This document shows positions 1 to 13,400 of a stretch of DNA of 61,762 nt, piece after piece; the stretch's first letter is position 1, and each line of letters opens with the position of its first letter. A program made the position numbers and the translations under genes. Source of the DNA: Apostichopus californicus (taxonomy: Eukaryota; Echinodermata; Holothuroidea; Aspidochirotida; Stichopodidae); NCBI GenBank assembly GCA_020650975.1, contig JAIPMN010000277.1, positions 14,172 to 75,933 on the forward strand. Reading direction: 5' to 3'. Below the pieces are notes generated by a model that saw only the letters and a list, made by a program, of their open reading frames with translations, searched no databases and was not told where the DNA came from.

Positions 1-3000
1 CCCCCCCCCCCCCCGGCCTAACACATACATTTTATTGCAATGACCATATAAGTCCTGTATGACTAAGGCAACCATCTGAAAGCTCAAGTTGAGGAGTATT
101 GCTGGTACTACGCCTCGGAATTAAATTACATCATCAAACCACAGATAAAGGTTACTTAAGAACAGTCGACTCAGTACTCTGTTTTTGTTACTCTCTTTTG
201 AGGTATTACTCTAACGATCAACTTGTCCAAATCTATGGCATTATCTGAATCTGTAGGCTAGTTTAATTATCATGAAGTGACATTCCAAAGTCACACAAGA
301 AAGACTACAAGAAGATTTGTGCATGAATGAATGAATACCCACATGTGAATAATGTAAGTGAATTGTGCTTTGTTAGTTTTACTGGGGGCAAAAAAATACA
401 GGAGCCAAACTGCTTATGTACAGTAAAAAGTAATTATAGGCAAGTGTATGAAGTCAGAGGGCCTGATGTTCATGGAAGGACCTTCTTCAGAGGCAGACAG
501 GAATAGAAAGGAACAGGTTAAAAAAAAACGGAAGAAAAACTTTACCCGTAAGGCTTGACATAATCTTGATGATTTCACAACAAACCTTGTCAATGCTTAT
601 AATGACAACCGCCTACTGCATACACCATAATGGTAAGAGAATAAATGCAGTTCTATGGAATCAATTTTTTTTTCGAAACAGGTTCAATAAAATGTGAGGC
701 ATGATGGCAAGGTACAACTTTACTCTGGATTAATTAGTTATCTGCCACTCTTGGTCGCAAAGACTGGCCAGTTGTCTATTCAATTAAAAGATTAAAACTT
801 GTTTCTTGCACATAATAGGAATTAAAATTTCTTAAAACATAGTAGCACCTCTTCTAAAATTTAAAAATAACTTTTACTGTCTTTCAATGTTCTAAACATT
901 AACAACGTCTAGACTGTCTATTATTTCACAATCTTCCACTCTACTGTAGATTGAAGCGACTGGCCAATCATCGTCAACCAAAGCCTTATAAAGTGCTCCT
1001 TATAAAGTGAAGGGATTTAAAAGGTCTTTAAAACAATACCTTAAAGCAACACTTCTGCTAGAATATAAAATAACTTTGAAATTTATCAACATCATGATAT
1101 TCTGTAAAAAGAGTTTTCACTTGTAAAAATGGCTAAAGAAACCAAACTTGTGATGTTACTTGATTCTTCATAGATTTAACTCTTTGGAGAATACATCAAT
1201 ACAAGAAATACTCATGAAGTGTCTTACACCATACTACTCTCCTAGTATGTCCCATCCACACCACAAGTTGGACCCCAAATTCACAAACTGACTCAAAAAA
1301 CCGTCTGCACGATACTAATATCCTACGTGCTAACTAATCATGTTGCACAGTAAATGAACACCATGTCCCATCAGAGACAAGAATAATAAGCACAACTCTC
1401 TGCTGATTTTTCAAAAGTGGACAGCTTTGAGAAAAATATTTTGTCCTCTTATTGCTATTCCACAGAATATCCGGGGATACTCATTATTGCATGAAAAAAA
1501 TACGAGAATTTCAGTTTTGTTTCTTAATTGAATGTGCAAGCTTAATGAGTTGCATTTTATGATTTTAAGGATATGTTAAAATAATAAATGATTGTAACTT
1601 ATAACATCTTTTGTTTTTTTCTTAAATTTTGGTCTCATATCTTTGTATATAATTTATGAGTTGTAAATCCACTTTTTATGAGTTATGGTAAATTATTAAT
1701 ATTTATGAAAAGGAATGAAGCCTCAATGATAAGAATAACGAGAAAAATTTGAAACCCCCAAATTTTAAAAATGTTGTTAATAACTTACACCAAATTTTTT
1801 CGTATAAATATCAAGCCCAGAAGTTTAATACAGAGAATTATTGTTAAGTTCCCCAAATCCACCTAATTGAACACATGAATATCTTGTTACCCTTCAAAAT
1901 CTTTATTCCCTGTATAATATCACTCACAAAAATGTAAAATTTGGTCCTGTGTCCATTCTAAACCAGATGTACAGTAGAGAAAATAAAACACAAATTTCTC
2001 TACCCCCCCCCCCCATAATCCCCATTAACATCCATAATAATAAAATAAAATTTCCTTAAAAACATATGGACTGATAATGAAAGAAATGAATGATTCAACC
2101 CCACAAATCACTTTAACAGAACCATCCATATTATTTTTATCTTATAGACTTGGCACAATCTATATTTTCAGTTTGTAATTTGCTGTAGACTGTGTACTGG
2201 TTGCTTCCACAGAGACACAAAATGAACTTATTCTGGTAAACATGGCTTTGTGCTGGAATAAGTTTTGAAATTTGTTTCAATATTACCGAACCAAAACCCT
2301 GCTTCTTGTTATTTCACCCGAAAGCTAATACTGTTAATTATAACCTGTTTTCTGTTTTTGCATTTGTACTCATTACCTTCTACTCACAATGCAGGTGTAC
2401 TCATCGACATAAGACAAACGCCCGCATCGTCAAGGAGATTTGTAGCAGAGATAATCCTTGAGTAAATCAGGTAGAGGCAGTGAACAAACTGTACTATTGG
2501 CATCTTTTCCAAGACTAGTACGTATGGAATGTCTGCATAAACTGGAAAGTTTTTCTGTATTTACTGGAAGATAAAAGGAAAAAATCATTTCTTTTTAAGA
2601 GAGAGAGAAAGGTCATAACACAACTGTGAGTTATGTGGTTAAAATGGTGTCTGGTTTACACCATTCAAGTTGAAGAAAAAAGTTCTCTCATGGGAGCAAT
2701 TTCTATCACATTGTTCATATATATGACAAAACTTTATATATGGCAACCTACGGCCCGCATGCGGCCCGCAAGTGATTTTTTTCCGGCCTGTGAGATGTCT
2801 CAAGAAAAAAGAAATAAAATCAATATATTTTACATCATCACAAAAAACGAGCTAGCTGCTTAGAATTTATCGGCACTAATGATGCTGTCAGGTAGGCCTA
2901 TTATACCCATTAATTATCAACTGTACTGTATTGACATTATGGTTTTGTGAATACAGATTAAGTACACACACCTATTGCTTGAAAGTCCTCAAAATCAAAG

Positions 3001-3290
3001 GTTTGAAATCAACAGCAGGTCATTGGTTAGGTGCGGCCCAGTAAATTTTCACTCCTTATATCTGGCCCATTCATTCAAAAAGGTTGCCCACCCCTGCTTT
3101 ACACTGTAGTATTCTTCAACATTTTCTCATTTTAGGTCGTACTCAGAACAGCTTGGGTTGTGAATCCCAACAAGTAGCTGCCTTGATACAAAATGGCCAC
3201 TGGCGGCCTACCATATCATATACTCCTCGACATGTTTCAAATGATCGTCTTAAACAGTCTCCAATACATTAGTTGTTATAGATTGTATTA
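1..3290. other. AT-rich region downstream of the ankyrin gene, no gene recognised
   Basis: The stretch opens with a poly-C run (1-14) and has another at about 2004-2014. I see no exon with good splice sites and recognisable protein similarity. The short open frames carry no known motif and have no clear coding character. A degraded DNA transposon occupies about 2735-3096 (separate entry). The rest is AT-rich non-coding sequence, perhaps 3' flank of the ankyrin gene, which is transcribed leftward and ends at 3948. Confidence 0.5.
2735..3096. mobile_element. Degraded hAT-type MITE (GGCCCGC-rich ends)
   Basis: The left part reads GGCAACCTACGGCCCGCATG. The right end reads GGTTGCCCACCCCTG, so its reverse complement starts CAGGGGTGGGCAACC. 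The two ends share GGCAACC in inverted orientation, and the right terminus matches the CAGGGGTGGGCAA-type ends widely known from hAT elements. The flanks ctttatat (left) and ctttacac (right) differ only by two T/C changes, as expected of an old 8-bp target duplication. About six bases of the left terminus seem to be lost. No transposase is encoded. Confidence 0.5.
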
Positions 3291-3304
3291 CAATGTATAA
3301 CAAC

Positions 3305-3754
3305 TTATGACCATTTACCATCCACAAAGATGCTGACATGATGATAGAAAGCAGGTTTGAAGTTTGAAGCAACTTCAAGCAAGGAAAGGTTTTCCATGCT
3401 ATTGTATGGAACAACTTCACAGCTGCATTCACACTGGTTTGTATAATCACTAAGAAGTCTATTTACTGCATTATTCTTAATCCTTTCCAGTAGATGTTTA
3501 TTTAAGGATAACATAATCAGCACAAGATAATTTGTATTTGCTATTGCTCTTAACCATCGACATTCACGATACAATATGTGTTGTGATATGCTGTTTCCGC
3601 CGTAAGGGGCTTCAGCAAGCCAGGGGCGAAAGACCCTGATCGGAAAAAATGAGACTCCAGGGTTTGAGGACTTTTTTTGAGAGTATGAAAATGTGAACTT
3701 TGAGTGCCTGATTAAGAAGTACTGGAGTGGCAAGTTGGAAAGTAGCATTTTCAA
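3305..3754 (-). other. Open frame of 149 codons downstream of the ankyrin gene, unrecognised
   Basis: This is one of the longest uninterrupted frames in the window. It lies on the same strand as the ankyrin gene and starts about 190 bp beyond its stop codon. The C-terminal half contains a cysteine cluster (CECSC) followed by VVPYN and reads more like protein than most frames here. The N-terminal part looks low in information. It could be part of the ankyrin gene's 3' UTR, an alternative last exon or a gene relic. I do not recognise the family and assign no function. Confidence 0.2.
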
Positions 3755-3947
3755 GGGAGGCGATGAGTGATGGCTGGCTTCATAGACTGGTCTGGTGCTG
3801 AATGTTGAAGGGACTCGGAGGCTAGATGGACGTCAAGGGGGAGACGTTTCAATGGCGGTGTGGCTGGAAAATGTCGGATGGCTTCGGAGATGAAATTGTC
3901 TTAACCATCGTTTTAAATTAATTTTTATACTTATATACTGTGTGATA

Positions 3948-6900
3948 TCACTCACTCATAAATTCTTGTAAAACCTGAGCTGTGATTTGATTGGCTGTTG
4001 CTAGGTCAATTGCCTTCTCTCCATTTCTATCCCTGAGATGTGGATTAGCTCCATAAGTGAGAAGGATTTCAACAATCTCTTTATTATCATTACTAGCAGC
4101 AGCATGAAGAGGTGTTTGGAGATCCCTCGGCCGAGGGGTGTTCGGGTTAGCACCTGCAGTTCAAAGAAAACGGTGTTCCATTATCAAACACTGCTTGTTT
4201 ACCTTTGATTGTTTAGATAGTAAATGAAAAACATGATCAAGGCTAGGCTAGGATATTGCTCAGAAATAAACAACAGGTATTCTAAACCGTTCCAGACGGA
4301 TCTTGTTTTCAGTTTAAATGAAAGTACCAAGAGATGATGTGTCAACCCATAAACAGATCAGTTAATTTGGATTATATGAATTATTGAAATTAATGATTCA
4401 AGAAAATTAAGTCAAATATGATGTAGGATGTAGAGAGACCCCAATGACTTCTTGGTGTTGTGGAATCATTTAGCACAGTTCACATGTCATTCTCTGACAT
4501 CACAATGTACAGAACAAATAACTTCACTCACTAAACTAGGGCTGTAATGTTTGTAATTGCTACTTCTCTATTAGTTTTTAATACAATTCTGTACAAAGCA
4601 TTTAATAAGTTTATGGCATTAACATCACAAGACGTGGTTATTCTCTCGAGACGTCTTTTGTTGTTGTCCAAAACAAATAGAATATTTCAGATTATCTTTT
4701 AATGTACTCCAAAGATGTTTTTTTCCAGTAATATCAACATACAACGGAAGGTTTGACATGCTTCTGAACAAACATATTGCTCTTGTGGTAACCTCAAAAG
4801 GTTTGATTTTATTTTATCTGGCAATACACATGTTTCAGACAGTTGAACAAAGCATTAAATATCAGGTTCTGTTGTAGTAATGTGAGCTCTACTGGGCCAA
4901 AGCAGTGAAGTATGTGAAGTCCAGTAACTTATCTAAGCAAGAATGAACATTTTCTTCTTCCGAGTCATCACATTCTAGAAACATTATTCTCTCTTTTTTT
5001 TTAAATTACCTATTTCAAGAAGATGCTGACTGCAGTCTGACTGGTTGGCCATTATGGCAGCATGAAGACAAGTCCCATAGTAAGAATCCATTTGAGTTAG
5101 AGAACATTTGGCTTCTGTTAATAATTTAGTGCATTCTAGGTTACCTGTTGGGGAAAATGTGCAAAATAATTAACCACGAGACGAAAGGAAACTTTCCCAG
5201 TACACTGCCAGGTACTCCGAATCTTTATGTTCTTCATGGACATTAAATATGAATCTAAGAGACTGACTTCAGCTTGCGGCTTTGATAAGCCACTGATGGC
5301 TTCTTTGCGAGTTCCTGCTTGCAGGAGGATCTAAAATACATACATGTAGACCTGTACTTAACATTGTGATTAGGCTATTGTAAAGGGTCACTACACCCTC
5401 GCTTGGGTCAGAGAAGAATGGTATGGAACATCGAGTGTAACACAACTAAACCAGCTGGAAACAATAATACAGTTGCTGCAGCATGCAAGTAGCTCCTAAT
5501 ACTTAAACAAATCTACCACAGCTAGTCTGCTTTTTTCCTGCCATACATCAAGCTGTAAGAAAGTATCCAGGACAAAGGTTCAGATATTTCTATCCAATTT
5601 CCACAAAAATTCTCTTTCATCACTTTTTATTAACAGGCTTGTATTGAGTCTTTGCACATATTTTATCATAGTTGCTGTGTACACACCCTCCTGGATTTCT
5701 GCTCTTACTAAAATTCTGGACATTTTGAAATCTAATTGTGATAATGATGCAAGACTAACTGCTTGTACTCACACTTAGAGTTATGTACTGGTACTCATAA
5801 CAAGAGGAATTCTTCTTGTACTGGTACTCATGATGATGTAATCCTACTGCTAAACAATGTAAACTTGTTGTATAACTCTGACAACCAATGTCGTTTATGT
5901 TGTGTCAAAGTAAATCAATGATTATAGACTGAATTCCAACTTCTAGAGTGTAATGTAAGGCTTTTGAGACAGGAGAGGATGAAAAATCTGCAGATTAACC
6001 TCTCCACTAGAAATTTATGCAACCTTCTTTGCACATTTCCTCAGAATTTGCATGACATTTACTTGTCAAATTTCATGGCTCATACATGTGTACAGCTGCC
6101 AATTAATATGTTGAATGTACAGAATAATATGTCACATCGTACCCATAATCATACATTTTCGGACAGATCCCCGTTTACAATTCAGTGTTGACAATTGTCT
6201 CCGCCTACAAACCATCTGGTAATGCTGATGTAACTTTCATTAGCTTCATCTGTCTTCATCAACCAACAAGAGGAGAATCAAAAATCTTTTCCATGTATCC
6301 ATAATGACTGAAGTTATTTTGACCCTTGAGCTCCACCCAATCAACAATTTAGAATTCAACTGAGAAAAGGTATGGAGTTTATGACAAATGCTTGAAAGCA
6401 ATTATTGATCAACAAACAGTTATGTCTCTTTGGTTTGTATAGACTTTATCAAAGCTCAAACACAACATGCCCAACAATTTCCTGCACTTCCTAGGCATTG
6501 AAGACTTGCCCCAAACCGCGTGCAGCCATCTGAAAAAGTTAACTCTCTGTTGCTTGCAAGTGACGTTTTGTTTGTGTCGCTACAAAATGCAGACAGTAAT
6601 GAAACCTGATACCTTAATTGTTATCTTTAGCTGGACCTGAGATGTCCATCGCTGTATTGTTTGTATACTGTGCTGTGGGTATTGACCTTAGCTGTATGTA
6701 CTGACTGTACACTAGTGTCTAATTACCAACGGTACCAAGCTGTGTGTGTGTGTGTGTATTTTCTAGGATCAATGGTGGTGTTTAACACTTCTGTTACACC
6801 TCATTCGAAACTAGGTCAAATTACCGGCATTAGACGTTTCTTTTTGCGCGCGTCTTCACACCCTATAAGCTGCTGTTTCACATGAAATACAAAACATTTA

Positions 6901-9135
6901 ATGATTACCGTTGAAGTGGCTTTAACCTATCATAATGAACATAGAAAACCAAACCTTTTAAGACTGCGTAATGGAGAGGGGTGATGGTGGAGTCCTCTGA
7001 TTTGACCCTAGCACCTGATTCTAGAAGGAGCTGCACACAGTCAACAGACCCTGAACTTGCAGCAAAGTGAAGGGGTGTCGTCCAAAAACAACTTGTTGCA
7101 TTTACCTACAGTAAGTACATGAGAAAATAAAGAATGAGGGCATGGTCTATATTAACAACGACAATAAAACACATTTGCATATTGTAGCTTCAGTAATGTT
7201 AAACGTAATTTATTATATATCCATAAGTGTACTGCCTCAGTGAGTTCTTTTAAATACACAATATTATTAATGTAGAAAGAAAAAACCCTGGTCATCTGGA
7301 ACAGAACTTTGGTTGTTTTGGACAATATGAAGACCTTTAAAACTCTGTCCTGCTTGAGGTAAATAACCATCAATATCTGTGGAGCCAAGGGTTCTTTTGA
7401 CTGCTCAAGGCAAAGGGAAGGCACAGACAAGTTCTCAGAGCAGAAGTAATTAATTGACAGTTGAAGTAATCAATTTATAGTTTGTGCAATGTCTCCCTCA
7501 ACATAGACTTCTCATTCAAATAATCTCACATTTGCTCCGGCCTTGATCAGATTCTTCGCACAGTATGTATGACCACCAGCGCAAGCTTCGTGAAGAGGCG
7601 TGTAGCCATCACAGGACCTGACATCAACCGAAGCGCCATTCTTAATCAGGCTGTGTAGAACCAGCAACTGACCCTGGGCCGCAGCAAAATGAAGCTGAGT
7701 CAATGAGCTTGTGTCCCGTCCTGCGAAGCATACAATAGATGGGTATGATATGACAAAGTATATATGTAACCCTGTTAGGCTTTCTAAAAGGGAAAGTAAC
7801 TTTTTCTCATGCTGGTTTCACAAACAATTATTTAACAAAAACATCAAAATATTAAAATGACCACAGTACTTTTATAAGAAATTAGAAATTTAAAACATCC
7901 AGCAAATATGAAAATAAAAGGACTTAAACAACAAACAGAAAGTTTCTTTACAAAGCAACAGTGGTATGCCAAGACATTTAAACATTTTTAAAAAACCAAC
8001 AATGTCTGAAAGACACCAATGCAGTTTCTGCCTTGTACTGATGATGGTACTATACTTTGGTCAGAATACACTGCACATCTATTCAATAATCTTCACAGAG
8101 AATGTTGGCATGCAAGAGTAAACTAGTTGCAGTTGTCATAATTTGCAAAATGAATGTCATCTTACAAATAGGCATGGATACAGCTTTCAGCTTTAAAGGG
8201 ATTTGAGGATGATTAATATTAACTTTTAAATGACATCATACTATCTGATGGCCTTTATCATGAATTATGTGACAATGACAACAATTTATTTCCAGCAATT
8301 GTATAGTACATGAATGTTTAACAATGTATAAACAAATATTTTGATATACAATACAATCTAGAGAGACAGGTACAAATAAATAAATAAAAAGTGTGAGTAG
8401 CGAGATTTTCTTTCCTAGCTATTAGTCTACCTTGTAGATCCTGGTAAGTTTGAAACATTAGGCCTTCTGACATAGTTACATTTCCCTCTCCCATGAAGGT
8501 TTTTCAATTACAAACAGTAACTTTAAAACAGTATGAAAGAATTTGGTTATCGCTCAAGAATGAATATACTCACCATTCACCATTGCAATTGGTTGAGCAG
8601 AAGCTATTACACAAAACCTACAATTGTTTAAATCTGATCCAATTCCTTTGCTCTATCCTAGTATAGACAGTTCTTTAGTCCAGGCATCATGTGGAATAAA
8701 ATTAGGCTGCTTTAACAAATTTGCTCCTGAAGCCTATGATGTGTATTTTCACAAAGTTGTTTTGCAAATATTCTGAATACACATCATCCTACAGACCTTG
8801 TTATTATTCCTTTAGAAAAGAAATTTAGACTTCAACACTTCTTTCACTTTGAACTTCCATCCTTTATCTAATAACTAGAGGCTTTTGTGCACACACGACA
8901 AAAACAACCCTTTGTCCCACGAATGTGCATATGTATGCAGGCTAATCTTGGAGTGACCTTGAAATATGTTTGTTTACATCGAGCAGCCGACAGGTGTGTA
9001 CAACAGTAAACCATTGCGTACCTACTTCTTCTTGCTAGTTGATGTACCAAAGTATTTACACTTGCTGGGTCAGAGTTACATTCCACTAAACTTACCTCTA
9101 GTATGATACCGATCTGGATGCGAAAAGTTGGTCAT
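3948..9135 (-). CDS. Ankyrin-repeat protein, ASB-like without SOCS box (5 exons)
   Basis: Coding exons on the minus strand, in order: 9135-9096, 7720-7530, 7105-6955, 5144-5010 and 4153-3948. All introns are GT/AG, phases fit exactly, and the sum is 723 nt, giving 240 residues and TGA at 3950-3948. The start is supported by an in-frame TAA three codons upstream. The product is almost entirely ankyrin repeats, at about residues 20-51, 52-83, 84-117, 118-152, 153-186 and 187-219. Visible signatures are YTPLHEACAGGH, TTPLHFAASSG, GANVNA and LQTPLHAAASND. Ankyrin repeats bind partner proteins. The closest family I recognise is the ASB group (ASB9/ASB13 type), which in vertebrates recruits substrates to Cullin-5 ubiquitin ligases through a C-terminal SOCS box. 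Here the protein ends soon after the last repeat (...VLQEFMSE) with no SOCS box, so ligase function cannot be assumed. It is divergently arranged with MRPL42. Confidence 0.85.
4155..5009. other. Intron 4 of the ankyrin gene
   Basis: The intron runs from the donor GTAA (minus strand, after 5010) to the acceptor CTGCAG just before 4153. It is AT-rich. I see no further exon, repeat or RNA gene in it. Confidence 0.6.
5201..5332 (-). other. Possible alternative or relic ankyrin exon inside intron 3
   Basis: After a TTTTAG acceptor-like site the minus strand reads ILLQAGTRKEAISG and stays open for about 60 codons towards 5144. The ILLQAG start resembles the second helix of an ankyrin repeat. However, the flanking exons 7105-6955 and 5144-5010 join perfectly in phase without it, and joining gives a normal repeat (TPLHYAVLKGNLECTKLL). 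It is therefore not needed, and I see no matching donor. It may be a degenerate exon or chance. Confidence 0.2.
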
Positions 9136-9432
9136 TATGATTTATGAACACGTTTATTTGTAACATTTGTGTGCTAAGAAGAGACACTACAACACGCCTA
9201 CTAACTTTACAACGGCTTATACATTGGCCTAAGCCAAGACAAGCCGCAGCTTTTTACTTAGGGTCGACCACCAAATTGTACAAAGGTAACGTTTTAGTAA
9301 AAGAATGGCAACTTACTTCTTTCGTTCGCCGGTAATTGCTTGGCTTGGGCCATTTACATTTGGACAAAAAGACAAACTAACAAAGCAATGGGAATAAACT
9401 AGTTACGCTTGACCGCGGACAGTGAGATAAAC

Positions 9433-9735
9433 TTACTCTTTCGTGGTAAGTATACGGACGTAGACCACGAACATTGCAAAAAAGAACTGGAACTGTAAAA
9501 GTTTGGAACGCCAAAAGACGGCCTTATGTGATTGTGCTGTGTGATGCTCTGTCACAGAACTAACATTTTGTGGATGCTGTTCACTTTGTTCAGAAGCGGC
9601 GTCAGTGCTCTCAACCAAAGCATGTGCTTCATTTTTAATTTTTTCCTTATTCAGCAAAATGTTTTGTTTATCCTCAAACAGAATGATGATAACAGCGCAA
9701 ACAGGCAATAGAGTCAGTTCAGTGGGTGTCGCCAT
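9433..9735 (-). CDS. Hypothetical small membrane protein or first exon, ATG at 9735
   Basis: A minus-strand frame of 100 codons starts with MATPTEL and lies between the divergent ankyrin and MRPL42 genes. It has an N-terminal hydrophobic stretch (LTLLPVCAVIIILF), a polar middle (about residues 25-70) and a second hydrophobic stretch near the end (LLQFQFFFAMFVVYV). A strong donor-like site (GTAAGT) overlaps the stop codon at about 9434-9439, so this could be a first coding exon whose partners I cannot place. Splicing to ankyrin exon 2 would be out of phase. I recognise no family. It may also be promoter-region noise, and the function is unknown. Confidence 0.25.
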   Translation of the reverse strand: MATPTELTLLPVCAVIIILFEDKQNILLNKEKIKNEAHALVESTDAASEQSEQHPQNVSSVTEHHTAQSHKAVFWRSKLLQFQFFFAMFVVYVRILTTKE

Positions 9736-10483
9736 TAAGGGACATTCCCGAAAAAAGTTAGCAGTTTCATACTGCGGGAAGATGCAGACTATACCCATGG
9801 CACCTACATGTAGTTGGGATGTAGATATACGCCTATACAATTCTATGGGCAAACCTATTCAGTGCTTTACTACAGTAATTTCCTCCATCTAGCCGAGTCA
9901 AGTTATGCAAATTCTGTATACCGAGAACCATCTGATTTGTAATCAACTCTTCTATAAAAACAAAAAGGGAGGGGGGGGGGTGCTCAATCAAACCACATGC
10001 ACCCGACGATGTGATAACTTTGTGTTATATATTACTATACAGTAACTAAGCACACCATTAATAGTGATTGTGACCATGCTGCGACATGTGGTTCCCTCTT
10101 ACTGAAAGGTAAATCTGCTGTTTGTTCTAATTTTGCATTGAAATAATGCACCTAGTGGTATATGCTGTCGCCAGTATATTCCCATATTTTTTCATCAAGG
10201 AAATTTCAAATATGCATGTCATTTTCTTCCTCGGTTAATCTCTGTGTTTAATGTTCATTATGCATACATTAGAATACTCCCCTTCGAAAAATTTAATTAT
10301 TTCAGAGTTCGATATGATATAGCTTCATTATAGAAACTGAATGTATTGAACAGCGTTTATTCACTGTGGGTCTCACACAAGGCTGAGTTGGGTATGGAAG
10401 TATATATACTTACGTGGGTCCCCGTACAAAAATCATACTATTTTGTTTCTCATTGCATGGTACCTTGGCATGTACGAGGCAAA

Positions 10484-13400
10484 ATGATTTCTCGGTCGTT
10501 TCTGTTTTGTCTCTTTAGGAACTCCAATCAAGGTAAATTTGAAAGCACTACGTCGGGCAATACCTTTTTTAAAACTTCTTCAATCTTGGTTGAAATAATG
10601 TATGGGGACTATCGAGGCCAGAGTAATTACAGTGAAAAGATTCTCGTGTAATTAGACCTAGCCTATTCACGGATACATAGGCTAGGCCTAGACCAAAATC
10701 ACCTTCATATGTTTGTTATACCAAACCTGAAGTGTAATCAGATACAGGTTATCCCAACGCATGCTTGGCATAAGGTATAGTTTTTGGTTGTAGCTATTAC
10801 CAAACTGTTGTGTGAATAAGCATGGCGCGCTTGCAATTGCATGTTTAGAATGAGAATAAATTTGAGGTGCTGAGTGCTGAGAAATTTCATGCCATTGAAA
10901 ACAACTCTCATGTTGGCTTGTTGTTAGCCCTAGTAATTCAACCTAGCCTGCCCAAAGTTAGACATACCCTACACCATATCGTTCCCAACTCAATAGCCTA
11001 TACAATCACAATAAAACTTCTTTAAAAATCTTCTTTAAAGAAAGAAAAAAGTAAGACACCACACAGGAGCTTCCAGTGTCAATAGTGCCAATCAGTTAGG
11101 CTATAACACCCATAACACTATAGGCTGTTTCCTGCACCATCTATATGCTACATTGGGAGTGCATGTGAGGCAGGTACAGGGGTAAAGCCAAATCTTGCAA
11201 TTTCATCATTATTCCTAACTTAAACTGTCAAGTTTTCTACTGTCAATCTCTTAATCCAGAGGATATGGCCCACACAATTACCTGATGACTGTTTAACCTA
11301 TGCTTAAGGGGAATTAAAATATAACTGTTCGTGGGTATTTACAAAGTTAAATAATGCTTTGAAAATGATGTATGATGAACTGCGCACTGACATCAGTACT
11401 AGCCTAGTTGATGTTTGTTGATAAGGTATACTACTAAAGTGTTTCTGGCCAAATCTGCCAAATCAATCATATGTTCTTAAATGAAGAGCTATGTTGTGCA
11501 TATGTTCGGTGTGGTGTGGGAAGAAAATGAATTTTCAGATGTTTTAAATATGCAGTTACAGTACGTTAGAAGATATAATGTTCAGAGTTACTTTTATAAT
11601 GCTGCAAGGAGGGATGGGCAATAGAATATATGACCAAACTATGTGGAACACTGTAGCTACTTGTTTTTCATTAATCATAATTTTTCTTCCTTCTAGCTCC
11701 AATTCCAGCAGAATGGAAGATATCTTTAGGTAGGATCACATCAAGGACTTTGTCATCTCACAGGTAAAATACTTGACAGTGTATTGGCATTATTGAATTG
11801 GGTACGATCTTAAGTACAGTAAGGCAGGTCATTGTCCTTTCACAATACTAGAAAATAAGAATGAATGATGAATTTGTATCCAATCCAGTTTAGGCTCGTA
11901 CAGTATGAAGATTTACAAAGTTTAAGTTGAGAAAAGTTAAAGTATTTAATTTTAACAATTTTCCTATCAATTTTGTTACTTTCAACAGCTCTCCAAAAGT
12001 GTGTGAAACATCTGATAAGCAGTCTATAGTGTGTTACCATCCCACTAATCCATTTGCATATGAAAACACAAAGGTGGGTAATCATAGATTGTAAATTATG
12101 TTATGTCGACTCTATTCAGTGTCTACAGTAGCAGGTTTGAATATTTTGCATACCAAATTTACCAAAAACTGAGATTTCTATGTATGCATTATTGTATGGG
12201 ATGTTCAGGTATTTCACTTCATTTAAACAATCTAACAAGTCTGCAAGAAATTTTGCTGTAAAAGATAACCCCAAACCACAAAACAAATTGGGTATGATAT
12301 AACTACATCAAGTATAGTCACTCTTCATTTGTTCTTAAGAAAATATAACTACTGTCTTGACCCTGGGGACTCTTATTGCCTTTCATATTCCCTGGCTCCC
12401 TAATTGACCCCAAGCTCTGTGGCTGTAACCCCCTGACTTCCATCTTGTCTGGCCTGAGCAAGACAGGTCAAGCAAACCCAAGTAATTCCTACACCTTGAA
12501 TATAATAGATATAGTTCCATATACAAAGCACCAAAGTTTTTAGGAAATGACAGGGGGTGTATTTCTTTGTCAATGCAAGGTATGATAATGCCTCAAATAG
12601 GTGAAAACTGAGAAAGCTGTCAGTGTTCTTTTGGTTTCCTTGTCTTATATTGTTACTGTGGAAATAAAGCAAAAGTTTATTCAGGTAATACTGCAAGATT
12701 AGTGTGCAACAAACATTGTGAATACCATCTTTATCAAAGAAACTAAAACATATACTAAATAAGAAGCCATTAAAACTGGAAGAAAAGGATGCTCAAAGCT
12801 CTGCAAAGTTGTTTATATTAGGAGTTGAGTGGTCAACAATCTCCCAGATGGTGTAAAGACATGTTATCTCCAAATTTGAGCTGGACCTTTTCACCATAAT
12901 TTTAACTGTCATGCTGGTGTATGGTGTTGGGTTACGCTTTTGCTTCCTTGATAGCCAAAAAGTTGACAAAGGTTTTCATATATTACCAGTATTTTGATTG
13001 CTCTTTTCTCTGTATATAATATGTTTCTTTTTCATTTTGGTTTTGCTCTTTGTCAGCCTATACCTAGACCAGATCCGTCAAAACCCAAGGTAAGTAGAAC
13101 TATTCGAAAGTAGGATTTTCAAAGAGTGCCCAGCATTCATTAACATTAGACCTGGGATCCTTCAGGTGCAAAATGCAAATTAATGCCACTGTTTCACTTA
13201 TCCTTTATGATAGAAAGCTAAGAACCGGCCTGCCCTATTCCCAAAGACATCAGGGGAGCTGCCAATTCCTACAATGAGTGTCTTCAGAATTTGAAAACGT
13301 CATGTTTCTAACTTTTCCATATTTTCACAATGGCAGTTACTGTTGTTGGTACAGTAAACAATTCCAATATATTTGTTTATGTTGTATTGTACGATTGACC

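Noticed and set aside
8868..9086. Minus-strand frame containing VECNSDPASVNTLVHQLARR, tried as exon 2 of the ankyrin gene
   Set aside because: Its acceptor would leave only a 10-bp intron after exon 1. Direct splicing of exon 1 (donor GTAAGT) to 7720 is in phase without it.
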